A DNA stretch of 64,000 nucleotides from assembly GCA_025399215.1 (NCBI GenBank), contig MU621140.1, positions 19,450 to 83,449 of the forward strand, read 5' to 3'. This document shows positions 9,727-20,619 of this stretch, piece by piece (the first letter of the stretch is position 1; each line of letters begins with the position of its first letter). The notes beneath the pieces were generated by a model, which saw only the letters and a program-made list of their open reading frames with translations, was not told where the DNA came from and did not search any database. Origin of the DNA: Globomyces pollinis-pini. Lineage: Eukaryota > Chytridiomycota > Chytridiomycetes > Rhizophydiales > Globomycetaceae. The position numbers were made by a program, and so were the translations under genes.

Positions 9727-11706
9727 ATGGTGTCACTTGTAGATTTCAAAGGAATGGAAATAGACGCATTAGCTTCTTATGCCAAAGAGTTGGGATTGGA
9801 TTCAGTTGGTCCAAAATCAGTAGTTCTGGATCGTATTCAAAGACATTTGAAAATACAAGGAAAATTATCCTCAACTCAGAAACCAAAGAAACGATCCAAA
9901 AAGAAAAAACGAACAGAGATTAAACCAGTCAATGATGAGGAAGTAGATGAACCTGTAGATGGACCAGTGACAAATGATGTTGTCATTGTACCAGAGACTT
10001 TGGCAGTAAAGGGTCATTTTCAAGAATTTGCTGATGTTTTTGCTAAATTTAACGAATTATCTCAACGTAAAGCTGAAAAAGATGAAGATGAACAACGATT
10101 GGTAGAAGATTACGATGAGGAAGAAGAAATGTTGCCTGATCTTGGTACGTTCCATTCTATAATCCATAGAACAAATTCGACAAAGCAAAAAGAAATTGAA
10201 AAAGCTCAATAGACTTTCAGTTGCACAGTTGAAAAATCTCGTAAAGAAACCTGAAGTGGTTGAGGTATATATAAAAAAGTTTTAACAAAAATAGTGGGTT
10301 GATGTAACATCCTCTGACCCATTGTTACTTGTTCAATTAAAATCTTGTCGAAATACTGTTCCAGTCCCTGTACATTGGTCCCAAAAAAGGAAATATCTCC
10401 AGGGTAAACGAGGAGTTGAGAAACCACCTTTTGAACTACCAGGTTTTTTGAATCATAATTTAATATGATAGGTAAACTATTCAGCCACTAACAAGCTGGG
10501 AAGAATATATTAAAGCTACTGGAATCATGCAACTTCGACAATCCTCTGAAGCACCAAGGAGTCTTCAAGGAAAGGCTCGATTAAGGAATAACCCCAAACT
10601 TGGAAAATTAGATATTGATTATCAGAAGTAATGGTGTTTAGGTGATATTGATTGATAGATTACATGATGCCTTTTTCAGATACCAAACCAAACCAATGTT
10701 TTCCTCTCATGGGGACATTTATTTCGAAGGAAAGGAATTCGAAACTAACTTGAGAATGCGAAAACCTGGTGTTGTTAGTGAAGAGTAATCATTATTTACT
10801 CTCATCAACTAGATTGAAAATCGCGTTGAATATTCCACCATTAGCACCTCCACCTTGGTTAATCAACATGCAGCGATATGGACCACCACCTTCGTATCCT
10901 CAACTTAAGGTTCCTGGGCTTAATGCACCGATTCCAGAAGGTGCGCAGTGGGGATTCCATCCAGGTACACTTTTGAGTTTATTTAATTGTAGGTGGTTGG
11001 GGTAAACCTCCTTGTGATGAGAATAATAGACCGTTATATGGAGATGTATTCGGCTCTCATACTCCTGCTGTATCTATGGAGGTATTAATCATTCTTTAAC
11101 ATTTTAGTTCGTAGCACCGATTGAAGCAGAGCTTTGGGGAGAACTGGATGAAGAGGAAGAAGAAGAGGAAGAGGAAGAAGATGAAGAAGAAGACGAAGAT
11201 GAAGAGGCAGCAGGGGAAGAAGAGTCTGTTTCAGGGTTGGAAACTCCTTCTGGTTATGCGTCATCTGTACCTTCTGGTATCGTGACCCCAGATCACATTG
11301 AATTGCGAAAACAACCAAGTCAACCAAAACGAAGGTAAGTACCCGCTTGCTCAACTTTAGTGAGGAAAAATCCGATAAGCAATTATATACTGTACTATCA
11401 CAACAAGAAACCAAAACAGGAAAAGACTTTATGGGTTCCAGTCACACCTATTCCATCCCTGGCCGAACCGATAAGTTAGGATTAGCACCAAAAAAGGTGG
11501 ATGTTGCTTTCAACCCAGATGAATTGGAGAATATGGATTCGGAAACATTAAAGAGGAAGTTTAATGCAGAAATTGAAACTTCAACAGCTCATGTTCCTAA
11601 AGAAAACTTTAGTGATATGGTTGATGAGCATATCCAAAAGCAAGCTAGTAAACGTACCAAAAAAGATAGTGGTAGTGGTAAAAAGCATAAAGATTTTAAG
11701 TTTTAA
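9727..11706 (+). CDS. CUS1: Splicing factor 3B subunit 2 (SAP145)
   Basis: Nine exons: 9727-10144, 10170-10264, 10295-10442, 10504-10627, 10659-10784, 10813-10964, 10993-11081, 11108-11334, 11361-11706; introns 25, 30, 61, 31, 28, 28, 26 and 26 nt; 574 aa. A component of U2 snRNP that anchors it near the branch site. N-terminal SAP domain (residues 3-40), DUF382 core (KKLNRLSVAQLKNLVKKPEVVEWVDV, KRKYLQGKRGVEKPPFELP, IDYQKLHDAFF), PSP region (PPPWLINMQRYGPPPSYPQ), acidic tract about 415-440, and the conserved C-terminus FSDMVDEHIQKQASKRTKK. The 61-nt intron has CTAAC 9 nt before its AAG acceptor. Confidence 0.95.
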
Positions 11707-11758
11707 AATGATTGTATTATTATTTTTTAAGTGTGTGAATAATTACTGATTTTTCCAA

Positions 11759-13044
11759 TCATATAACTCTAGTTTGTTTCTGTTGATTGATCAATGCTTC
11801 ATATACCATAAACATGATCATACTCTGACTTCCCGTCCAAAACATTCTTACTGTACTTTAAGAATGATTACAATTACCACCAATACCAGAAAATAAGCCT
11901 TTAATTCCCGAAGTTTTCCGTATTCCCCTCAAAGCGGAATAGATACCACTATACGAGACACCGGTAGCTTTTGGGGCGGGGATTGATATATCACCCTTTG
12001 TATCCAAAAAAGTACCACGAGGTACACTACGTTTCTGAGTTTGTAAATATGCTACATGATTAAAAGTTTAAAGATTACCTAAGTATGAATGAACAACGAA
12101 AAACTTTTAATGACATCTAATGGTGTAGTTATCCCCCCAGCAATGGCACCAGCCGTCCCACCTGATAAACAATCATGAAATATTGTTAATTCCGATTGAT
12201 TGTTCTGATTGGAATGTCGAAGAAAGAAAGATTTCATTGTTTCATAAATTGTAAATTGTATAGCTAACAATTAGATTTTTAAAAATAACAAAAGAGTTAC
12301 CTGAAAATGGAACATCTCTTAATAATGTTGCACTCCAACCATAATATAAACCAAACAATCCTCTTTTTTGATAAATCTGATGTTGAGGGGTTGAATAAAG
12401 AAATACCTGTTGAAAAGCGTGATAGGTATTTTTATAATTGTGTGCTGATAAACTATGTGGATTATTATACTTTCCTTGTAATTGTAATCTTGTTTTGATC
12501 ACCTAAAATGATTTAATTTTGGAATGGTTCAAACTTCAGATGGTACATAAAATATACTTGCTGCTAAATCTGCTACACCACCTTCATGGTTAGTGTGATT
12601 TTTAAATTGATACCAGAGATAAAATATCCGATCGAGGGATTGATATCGCATTCGATAAGTTCTCGTTTGAGGATTTCATAGATTCCAAAGTAAGTTGTTG
12701 TTGATACAATGGAACCCAACCTATCATCAATATGATAGAATGATACACTGCAGCGTTAAATCCACCAAAGAATCCCCTAAATCCTTCTTCTTTTGCAATG
12801 AGTTGAAAACTGTTTAGAATTCCATTATATTTATTTGAATGTGTTGTTAATTGACCTTGCATTCTTGTCTTTAAGGTATCCAAACTATAGTGATGAATAT
12901 TGAATTGAGTTGAATACCTATCTATGAATCTAACAATTAACAATGATTGTCTCACATAAATGGTTCAACCTAACATTAATCATCTACGATAAACCTATGA
13001 AGAAATGCATCTGCAGAGGATCCACCAATACCTCCTGCAATCAT
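11759..13044 (-). CDS. Mitochondrial carrier, MME1 (YMR166C)-like
   Basis: Minus-strand exons: 12995-13044, 12747-12884, 12614-12720, 12535-12581, 12407-12502, 12301-12376, 12105-12263, 11878-12051, 11759-11850; introns 110, 26, 32, 32, 30, 37, 53 and 27 nt; 312 aa. Three solute-carrier repeats: HSLDTLKTRMQG, VPSEVIKTRLQLQG and TTPLDVIKT. Repeat 2 is followed by GLYYGWSATLLRDVPFSAIQF, which resembles yeast Mme1, a proposed inner-membrane magnesium exporter. The substrate is inferred only. The 30-nt intron 12377-12406 is a multiple of three with no stop, so retention would merely insert ten residues. The first in-frame ATG is 13044; a short upstream exon is possible because a good acceptor precedes it. 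Confidence 0.85.
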
Positions 13045-13342
13045 ACTCTACAATTAAAATCCATACAAATTGTTGGTACATGTAGGATTGGAGGCCTATC
13101 AATGTTTGTCATTAATTTTTACAAAGAAAATCTTGAACCATTCCGAAAGCGTTCCGAGGGTAATTCAATTTGAAGTGGAAGTTGATAAGTGAAGAGTTTA
13201 TTTTAGTAGCAGATAGCAATCGAGATTCATATTGGTAATACAAACCATCAGATTCATTTATGCAATTTCAGATTCCGTGGTAGAGAGAATTACTATAAAT
13301 GTAATGGAAAACAGTATATTAGGTACAAACATGAAAATAAAA

Positions 13343-14144
13343 CTATTTTGCTTCTTTCTTTGCAGCAATCTTCAACTTGAAGTAGTCTTTGTGAAGGCCA
13401 CATTCCGTCTTTTCTTGGCCTTTCCATCTACCTGCTCGTTCATCTTCTCCCTCTGCAATGGGTTGTGTAGAATGGTAGTCACCTACTGATTTATAGCCTT
13501 TATCAAGTAATTCGTTGTATGGCACTTGTTCACGACTGATGAAATCCCAAACAGTGTCATAATCCCAATATGCAAGAACATTTATCTTGATTAGAGGAGG
13601 TGATATAGAGTTGTCCAATTCTAGTACTTTTAGAGTTGACCTATCAGCACCCTGTGAACGACGTCTTCCAGTGAATACTGCTCTAGCATTTAATTCAGTA
13701 TAAGCGCGATGTGCAGGTTCAGCTTTCACAACGTAATCTAAGAATATAAATCAAATCGAATTGATACCATATAAATCAGCATTAGTTTCCCATAATTTTT
13801 CACCATGAGTTGCAATGAATTCTTCTCTTGTGTTACAACCGTTTGGTTTGTATACGTGTATATCTGCATTATACTTTTCAATAGCTTTTGATTTAAGTTT
13901 CAGGGTTTCATCAAAATCTAGAAATAAGAAAGTATAGTAGTTTACTATGTAGAGTATCGATGAATATGATAGGTACTTGATGGTTTGATATTTGATGATT
14001 GATATGCATGATAGCCATTCCAGTGATACCGAAAGAAGTAGTTTGATATAAACCAACAGGGAAAGTATTTATTGCCCATTGAATGATTTCTTTAGGAGTT
14101 TTTTCAGCTAATTTTTGATTCCAATCATCAATATTTAAAGTCAT
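13343..14144 (-). CDS. MET16: Phosphoadenylyl-sulfate (PAPS) reductase
   Basis: Exons 13946-14144, 13768-13917, 13343-13737; introns 28 and 30 nt; 247 aa. Thioredoxin-dependent reduction of PAPS to sulfite in sulfate assimilation. Diagnostic segments: QTTSFGITGMAIM, IIFIDTLHNFDETL, VFTGRRRSQGADRS, GDYHSTQPIAEGEDERAGRW and the C-terminal KTECGLHK carrying the catalytic cysteine. No 4Fe-4S cysteine pairs are visible, consistent with a PAPS (not APS) reductase. It is divergent from MET5 with only 136 nt between start codons, so the two are likely co-regulated. Confidence 0.97.
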
Positions 14145-14280
14145 TTTAAATTCTTTTATAATTAATTTTTGATTCTATTTAAAGATGTGAATGGAAAAAA
14201 GAAAGATGAATGATACCATAAGATGAAATAATGGTGTGATTTTGATTTTGATGGAAAATTGAAAAGATGTTGTGGCGCAG
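14145..14280. promoter_or_regulatory. Shared divergent promoter MET16-MET5
   Basis: 136 nt separate the ATGs of two consecutive enzymes of sulfate assimilation. It is A/T-rich with an ATTTAAAG stretch near 14177. A TGTGGC core at 14271-14276 resembles the yeast Met31/Met32 site, but it is very close to the MET5 ATG and could be chance. No CACGTG is present. Confidence 0.55.
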
Positions 14281-17200
14281 ATGTCCTATTTAAAAAAGGA
14301 CTTTAAAGACTTTATCATAAAAATGACCCACGAGACTGCATTGAAATTATTAAATGCAGTGTTCAAGAACGATTTAAAAATATTCTCTAACTCAGCTCCT
14401 GAAGTTGCTTTCGGAAATTATATCGCTAATGTGCACCAATTACAAACTTTAATATCTACCGCTAATGATTTAAAAGACCACCCTTCTCTTTCAAATCAAT
14501 TTAAAGAAAATTTATCTCTATGGTTAAAAAACTCAAATAATGATCTAGCTACTAAATTAGAACAAGAAGCTAAAACCCTAGATCTAGCCATATTCCCAGT
14601 CTTTGTCAACTTTGCTCATCTATTTCATTTAAAGTCAAACTGGTTAGTGGATGTCGATACCTTGCTGGAATTAGCAAGTACTACTATTCATACCATTCTC
14701 TCTTCAAATGAAAATATTAACGTCTTGATTGTGGATCAAAAAACGTACACTTCACCAGATCAAACACCAGAACGCGACGCTGGTCTTTATGCAATGAATT
14801 ACGGTAATGCCTATGTTGCTTCGATCTCCCCTTCCTATTCTTACTCTCAAGCCATTCAAGCAATTAAAGAAGCAAATGCATTTGCAGGTCCATCTATTGT
14901 TATTTTACATGCCCCAAAAGTTCAAAATGCAGATGCGCTCCAACTAGTCGCTGCCACTAAAAAGGCTATCGATTCATCGTATTTTACCCTGTATCGTTAC
15001 ACCCCTGGCGCAAGTGATGTTAAATCTCGTCTACTTTTAGACTCTAACAAACCTAAAATCACTTTAGAAAAGTTTCTGCAAAAAGAATCCAATTTGGCGC
15101 TTGTGATTAACACAAACGAACCAAACATGCAAACGTTGGATCTGGAAACAGATCTCACAAACCAAGTCATCAATGAAGCTCATAATACCTTCAACAAACT
15201 CTACGGAAGTCTCAAGAAAAAGAAGCTATTGATTCTGTACGGATCTGATGGAGGGAACGGTGAAAGTTTAGCTAAACGAATTGGTTTGGAAGCCAAAGAA
15301 AAAGGTCTGTTCACAAAAACTATGGCAATGGATAATTTTGTTTCTGAGGATTTAATCAATGAAGAGAATGTCCTTTTTGTAACATCTACTGCTGGGTAAA
15401 CTATTCATCATTAATGACATTAGACAAGGTGAATTTCCAGGTAATGCAAGAGAAACTTGGAAGTATTTGACGGGTTCGGATGTGGATTTATCCAAAGTCA
15501 ACTATGCGGTGTTTGCTCTTGGTGACCGTCATTATTGGCCAAGACCAGAGGATGCCCATTACTTTGTCAAGGCTGGTAAAGATTTGGATGCTAGACTAGC
15601 GAAACTTGGGGCTAAACCACTAGTCGAAATCGGTGTTGGAGATGATAGAGATCCTGATGGCTTTTATTCTGGTTTCAATGCTTGGGTACCAAACTTTTGG
15701 ACCTCGCTAGGAGTGGAAGCAGAATCTATTGCGACCCAAACCAATGTACCATCTGACGATGCTATTAAAGCAGCCAGTAACTATTTACGGGGTACCATTG
15801 CTGAAGGGTTATTGGACACATCCACTGGAGCACTTGCAGAGTATGATACAAAATTAACAAAGTTTCATGGTATCTATCAACAAGATGATAGAGATATCCG
15901 TGAACATCGCGCATTAAAAGGATTAGAAAAGGCATTCTCTTTCATGATTCGTGTTAGAGTGCCAGGTGGACGTGCCACTCCAGCTCAATGGATCGCAATG
16001 GACGATATATCTGATAAATGGGCCAATGGTACCATTAAGTTGACTACTCGTCAAGCCTTTCAATTTCATGGAATTCTCAAGAATGTTTTGAAACGTTCAA
16101 TGCAAGATATTAACAAATCTCTGCTTGGTAAATTATTTAATGGATTCATTTTTAGATACTATTGCTGCATGTGGTGATGTCAATAGAAATGTGATGTGTA
16201 ATCCAAACCCAGGAGATTCTGAAATCCACAAAATCGTCTTGGACTTTTCTAGTCGATTAAGTCAGCATTTGTTACCATCCACTGCTGCATATCACGAAAT
16301 TTGGCTTGACAAGAAATTGGTTGCAGGTGGTGAAGAAGAACCACTCTATGGTAAAACCTATTTGCCTCGAAAGTTCAAAGTTGCTGTTGCAGTTCCTCCA
16401 TCCAACGATGTTGATGTACTTGCCCATGATTTAGGTTATATTGCTGTTATTGAAAATGGTGTGTTTATTGGATTTAATGTAACTGTTGGTGGTGGTATGG
16501 GTACTACTCATGGAAACAAAAAGACATTCCCACGATTAGCCGAACCTCTTTGCTTCTGTACTTTGGATCAAGCTATTGATATTGGTGAAAAGGTGATGTT
16601 GGTTCAACGTGATTATGGTGACCGTACCAATAGAAAGCATGCGCGATTAAAGTATACCATTGATGACCGTGGTCTGGACTGGTTCCGTGGAGAGGTTGAA
16701 AAACGAGTTGGTTACAAGTTGGAACCAGCTAAACCATACAAGTTCACTTCAAATGGTGATCGATATGGATGGAGTAAATCTACAAACGGAAAATGGTCTT
16801 TTACATTGTTTATACAAAATGGTAGAGTAAAGGATACCAGCTCGTATCAACTCAAGACTGGGTTACGAGAAATTGCATTGGTTCACAAGGGCAACTTTGT
16901 ACTAACACCAAACCAGCATCTAGTGATTGCCGATATAGATGAAACCGACAAAGCAACCATTTCCGACTTGTTGGTGAAGTTTGGAATTGATAATAATGGA
17001 TTATCTGGTTTAAGATTGAACTCTATGGCATGTGTTGCACTTCCAACCTGTGCATTGGCTATGGCTGAAAGTGAACGATATTTGCCAAGTTTGGTTGGTA
17101 AAATCGAGACTTTGTTGGAAGAAAATGGGCTTCGGGAAGAATCTATCACTATTCGAATGACAGGGTGTCCTAATGGATGTGCTAGACCTTCAATTGCTGA

Positions 17201-17442
17201 AATAGCTTTCGTTGGAAAAGGTAATTTTTGATATTGTTAATCTATTAGCTCCCGGTGTATACAACATGTATCTTGGAGGAGGATTTGCAGGTGAAAGGCT
17301 CAATAAATTATACAAGGAATCAATTGGAGAAGAAGAAATTCTTCAACAGTTGAATGTCTTGATTAAAGACTATGCTATTCACAGAATACCAGAAGAGCAT
17401 TTCGGTGATTTTGTGGTTCGTACAGGTGTAGTTGCAGCATAA
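14281..17442 (+). CDS. MET5: Sulfite reductase, hemoprotein (beta) subunit
   Basis: Exons 14281-15395, 15424-16127, 16156-17220, 17249-17442; three introns of exactly 28 nt; 1025 aa. Reduces sulfite to sulfide. The N-terminal ~340 residues resemble the pyruvate:ferredoxin-oxidoreductase-like part of Met5, followed by a flavodoxin domain ([18 protein letters not shown] at about 320, FALGDRHYW at about 410). Two nitrite/sulfite reductase half-repeats follow. Siroheme/4Fe-4S cysteines are in [18 protein letters not shown] and [14 protein letters not shown]. Yeast Met5 is about 1440 aa; the ~400-residue difference is all at the N-terminus, so an upstream part is lost here or the start is misplaced, though MET16 begins only 136 nt upstream. 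Confidence 0.95.
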
Positions 17443-17516
17443 TCAAAAATATAGTAAGCATTATAATAAAAGTCATTATTATTCCAAAGCATCAATTCTG
17501 TTGTACGTTTACTTTA

Positions 17517-20500
17517 TTATTCATCTGCTGAAGGACTCGTCACCATATCAATAATACATTCAATGATATCACAAAATAGTCCAGCACTTAGTAATTGATT
17601 TTGAACCATCGAAAATCCACGAATGAGACCTTTTTTAGTATTGGTAGAGCCAACCAAAGTTTGAAGATTTTTAACAATTGTTGAAAATTCTTTACTTCTT
17701 TTTATACCTTCTTGATTGGTAAGTAAACAGAATAATTGATGTTTAATACGTGCATTTTCATGAGCAGATTTCACAATAGGTGGAGGACCTGTACCCCAAA
17801 CCATACCATTTGGCCAAAGAGTATTTGAAAGTGACTTTAAAGTTTCTTTCACAGCTTCTTGAGATGAAGCTGCATCGAGTGATGATTGTAATGTACCTCT
17901 AATCATTGATCCAAAAGTATTTTTTAATACAGTTTTAATCAAATGTAGAGATTGTTGTCGAATCCATTGATCAGGTTGACCAAGTGAAAATAATTCTTCA
18001 ATAGCTGAAAATGCTACATCCAATACAATTTGTAATTCTTTATGTGTAACTGAAAATGTTTCTTCATGAGTGTTTGATCCTCTACGACCAGGTTTTTCTG
18101 TTGGAGATATATCTTCATCAGGTGATATCAAATCAATTGATTGTTCATTTTCATTTAATTCCGTTTGTTCTGTAGTTGGGTTAGCAGTTACAGAAACACG
18201 TTTGAAAACAGCTCCTGCAGATGAAAATGTATCTGAGGCTGATCTCCATAATGAATTGACGACTTCTTTTTGTTCGGGTTGAAGAAATTGTACTAATGGT
18301 AAGAAATAGAGTCCCACAGGATCTTTCAATAAATCATTTAACCAAACTGTAAACGATTTGGCCAATTCTATTCTTTCTTCCATTAAAGCTTTTGTGTCAG
18401 TAAATGGTGCAAATGATTTAGGAATTGGTTTTGCAGGTACTTTTCCAGCTAATCGAGATAAATTCTTAGATACTTGAAGTTCCAAGTCATAAAAATCTTT
18501 AGACAACTTGGTAATAGCCCAAGGATGTGATGTGCCATTATTGACGGTGATTAAATACTGTCCTGGAACGTTTGTAAGACCGAAAGACGATAGTAAATTT
18601 TCAGAGTCATCAGTGGAATTCAACAACACCATGACATCTACACCTTGTTCTAGTGATATCATACTAGATTCGGAAGGTTCTTCGTTTTCTTGAGCAATAA
18701 AATCTTGAAGGTCTTCAATAACACTTTGATATAGGAATTTGTCATTCATCAAATCATACATTTCTTCATCTTCGGCAATAGCCAATTTTAAAGCAATTTC
18801 TTTCATTTTCTTTTTGTAAATTAAAAGCGAATCTTGTAATAACTCCAATCTTGATTTTCCAACCACTACATCTTCCTTTGATGCCAAATACTGATCCCAA
18901 TAGTTTTCCGCCAAAAATCGAATGATTTCCAACTGAAGAGATTCTAAAGAATTATTTAAGCTTTCATTTGTTAAATCTAATTTGATTAAATCCGAAAATT
19001 TCTCCAAAGAATTGTTTTCAGATGAAAATAAAGAAACCAAATCTGTAATTTGTTGTAGTTGATATTGTTTTTCAGAAAAATCTGTATTGTTACTTATAGA
19101 CTTTTTAAATTCGCCAATTAACATAAAAGCATCTACAAGTGGAAAAACAGAAGTGACCGCTGCAAATTCACAGAATTCCGCAAATCCATTTGAATCTTCT
19201 AAATGCTCTCTGACAGATATCAGCTTTTCGGATACTTCAATTGGAATTTGTGTATTTCCATTTTCTTCTTTTTCTTTAACTGTAAGTTCCTTTGATTTGG
19301 ATTTTAAAGGTTTTCGTAACGTATTCAGCAAAGTTTCGTTTAACCAATTTGGATCAGTGACTTTATCTATCACTATATTTTTGTTAGAACATATTGCTTA
19401 CATGGCAATAACACTTTCGTTGCTAAAATTTCACGTACTATGGCGAAAACTGCTGGAGAGTTTTTATCTGCTCTGGGTAGTAATAACAAAGATAATTTCA
19501 TTGATTGATTGCATAAATTTTCAATAATCATCTCTCTAGATGCAAACTTTCTAAATCTAGAATTCTTAAATTTGATCAGGTAGTCTTGCATATCCAACCC
19601 AGTAGCATCAAACGCTTTATACTCTCTCTACAATTTAATCAAACTATTATTTTTACCACATGCAAGATGATGACATGCATAATTGACAATAACAGATCGG
19701 TATGATTGATTTTACTGCCAGCAAATCCCAATGTAAGGAATGCTTCATGTATAGTGAAATGAACTGAATCAGAAAAGTCTCGAGATTTTGAAGTATTCAG
19801 ATTAACATACCAGCTATCAATAAAATCACGAATGATATATGAAATGAACTTATTCAGCTCTTCGTTCAACTCTGGATCAATTTCTTCATCAGAGTGAGAT
19901 AATTGTGAGACTGCTACCTAGAGAGTATAAATAACTATCAAAGTACTGGTATTTTTTCTGTAGATGGTTTCAAATAGGATAAACGGTCTTTGTAATGTTG
20001 TTCAACAAGTCCAAATCCACCGTTATGATCTACCACTGCTTCTTTAAATAATATACCCAATATAAATGCGCAAAATGAAAAGAAAGACCAAATAGTAAAC
20101 TTTGGAAAGTAGTATAAAATGGGTAATAAAGCAAATGCCCATTGGTATTGTATGGAGAATAATAGCTTCGTGATGATAAAATGAGCAGTATTTTCGTTAG
20201 CAGGAAAGTCATCATCTAATTCCAAATTTGGTATTTCTGGTATGGAGTTGTTTTGATTGACATCATCAGTTTCTGGGTTGATTTTAGAATCGGCATCACT
20301 TGGAACTGCATCATTTAACTCTATTATTTCAGGGATTTCAGTTGGTTTATCATCAAAGTCGTTTGTATCACTTTGCATTGTGCTTTGTTTGGTAGTATGT
20401 GGTTTATCGTGTAAAGTTTCCATACTCAACTCCGTTACATTCAGAGTTTCTTCTTCATATGATTCCGTCAATTCGATCTCCTTAGAATTTTCAAAAGTCG

Positions 20501-20525
20501 TTTCTTGTTGCTTTTCGTCGTCCAT
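17517..20525 (-). CDS. MDM1: Mdm1/SNX13-type PXA-RGS-PX-nexin-C protein
   Basis: Exons 19947-20525, 19657-19917, 19402-19627, 17517-19372; three introns of 29 nt; 973 aa. An acidic N-terminal ~115 residues precede a hydrophobic hairpin (about 120-165) that should anchor it in the ER. A PXA domain follows (about 200-380, HYKDRLSY... through VLLPLIDKVTDPNWLNETLL). Then come an RGS-like domain (FAEFCEFAAVTSVFPLVDAFMLI...), a PX domain (VPGQYLITVNNG...KPIPKSF) and a C-terminal nexin domain (about 830-960). Yeast Mdm1 tethers ER to vacuole and its relatives SNX13/SNX14 act at ER-lysosome or lipid-droplet contacts. Convergent with MET5 across 74 nt. Confidence 0.9.
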
Positions 20526-20619
20526 GAAAAATAGTGAAACTGAGACCGCTACAAAAGGCTTCTCAAAGGTATAAGAATTGAAAGTACTTGGGAAAGAGTA
20601 CTGAATTGAAGGGTTTTAT

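Noticed and set aside
13232..13489. Plus-strand frame over the MET16 3' end
   Set aside because: Shadow of the MET16 coding sequence in the opposite strand.
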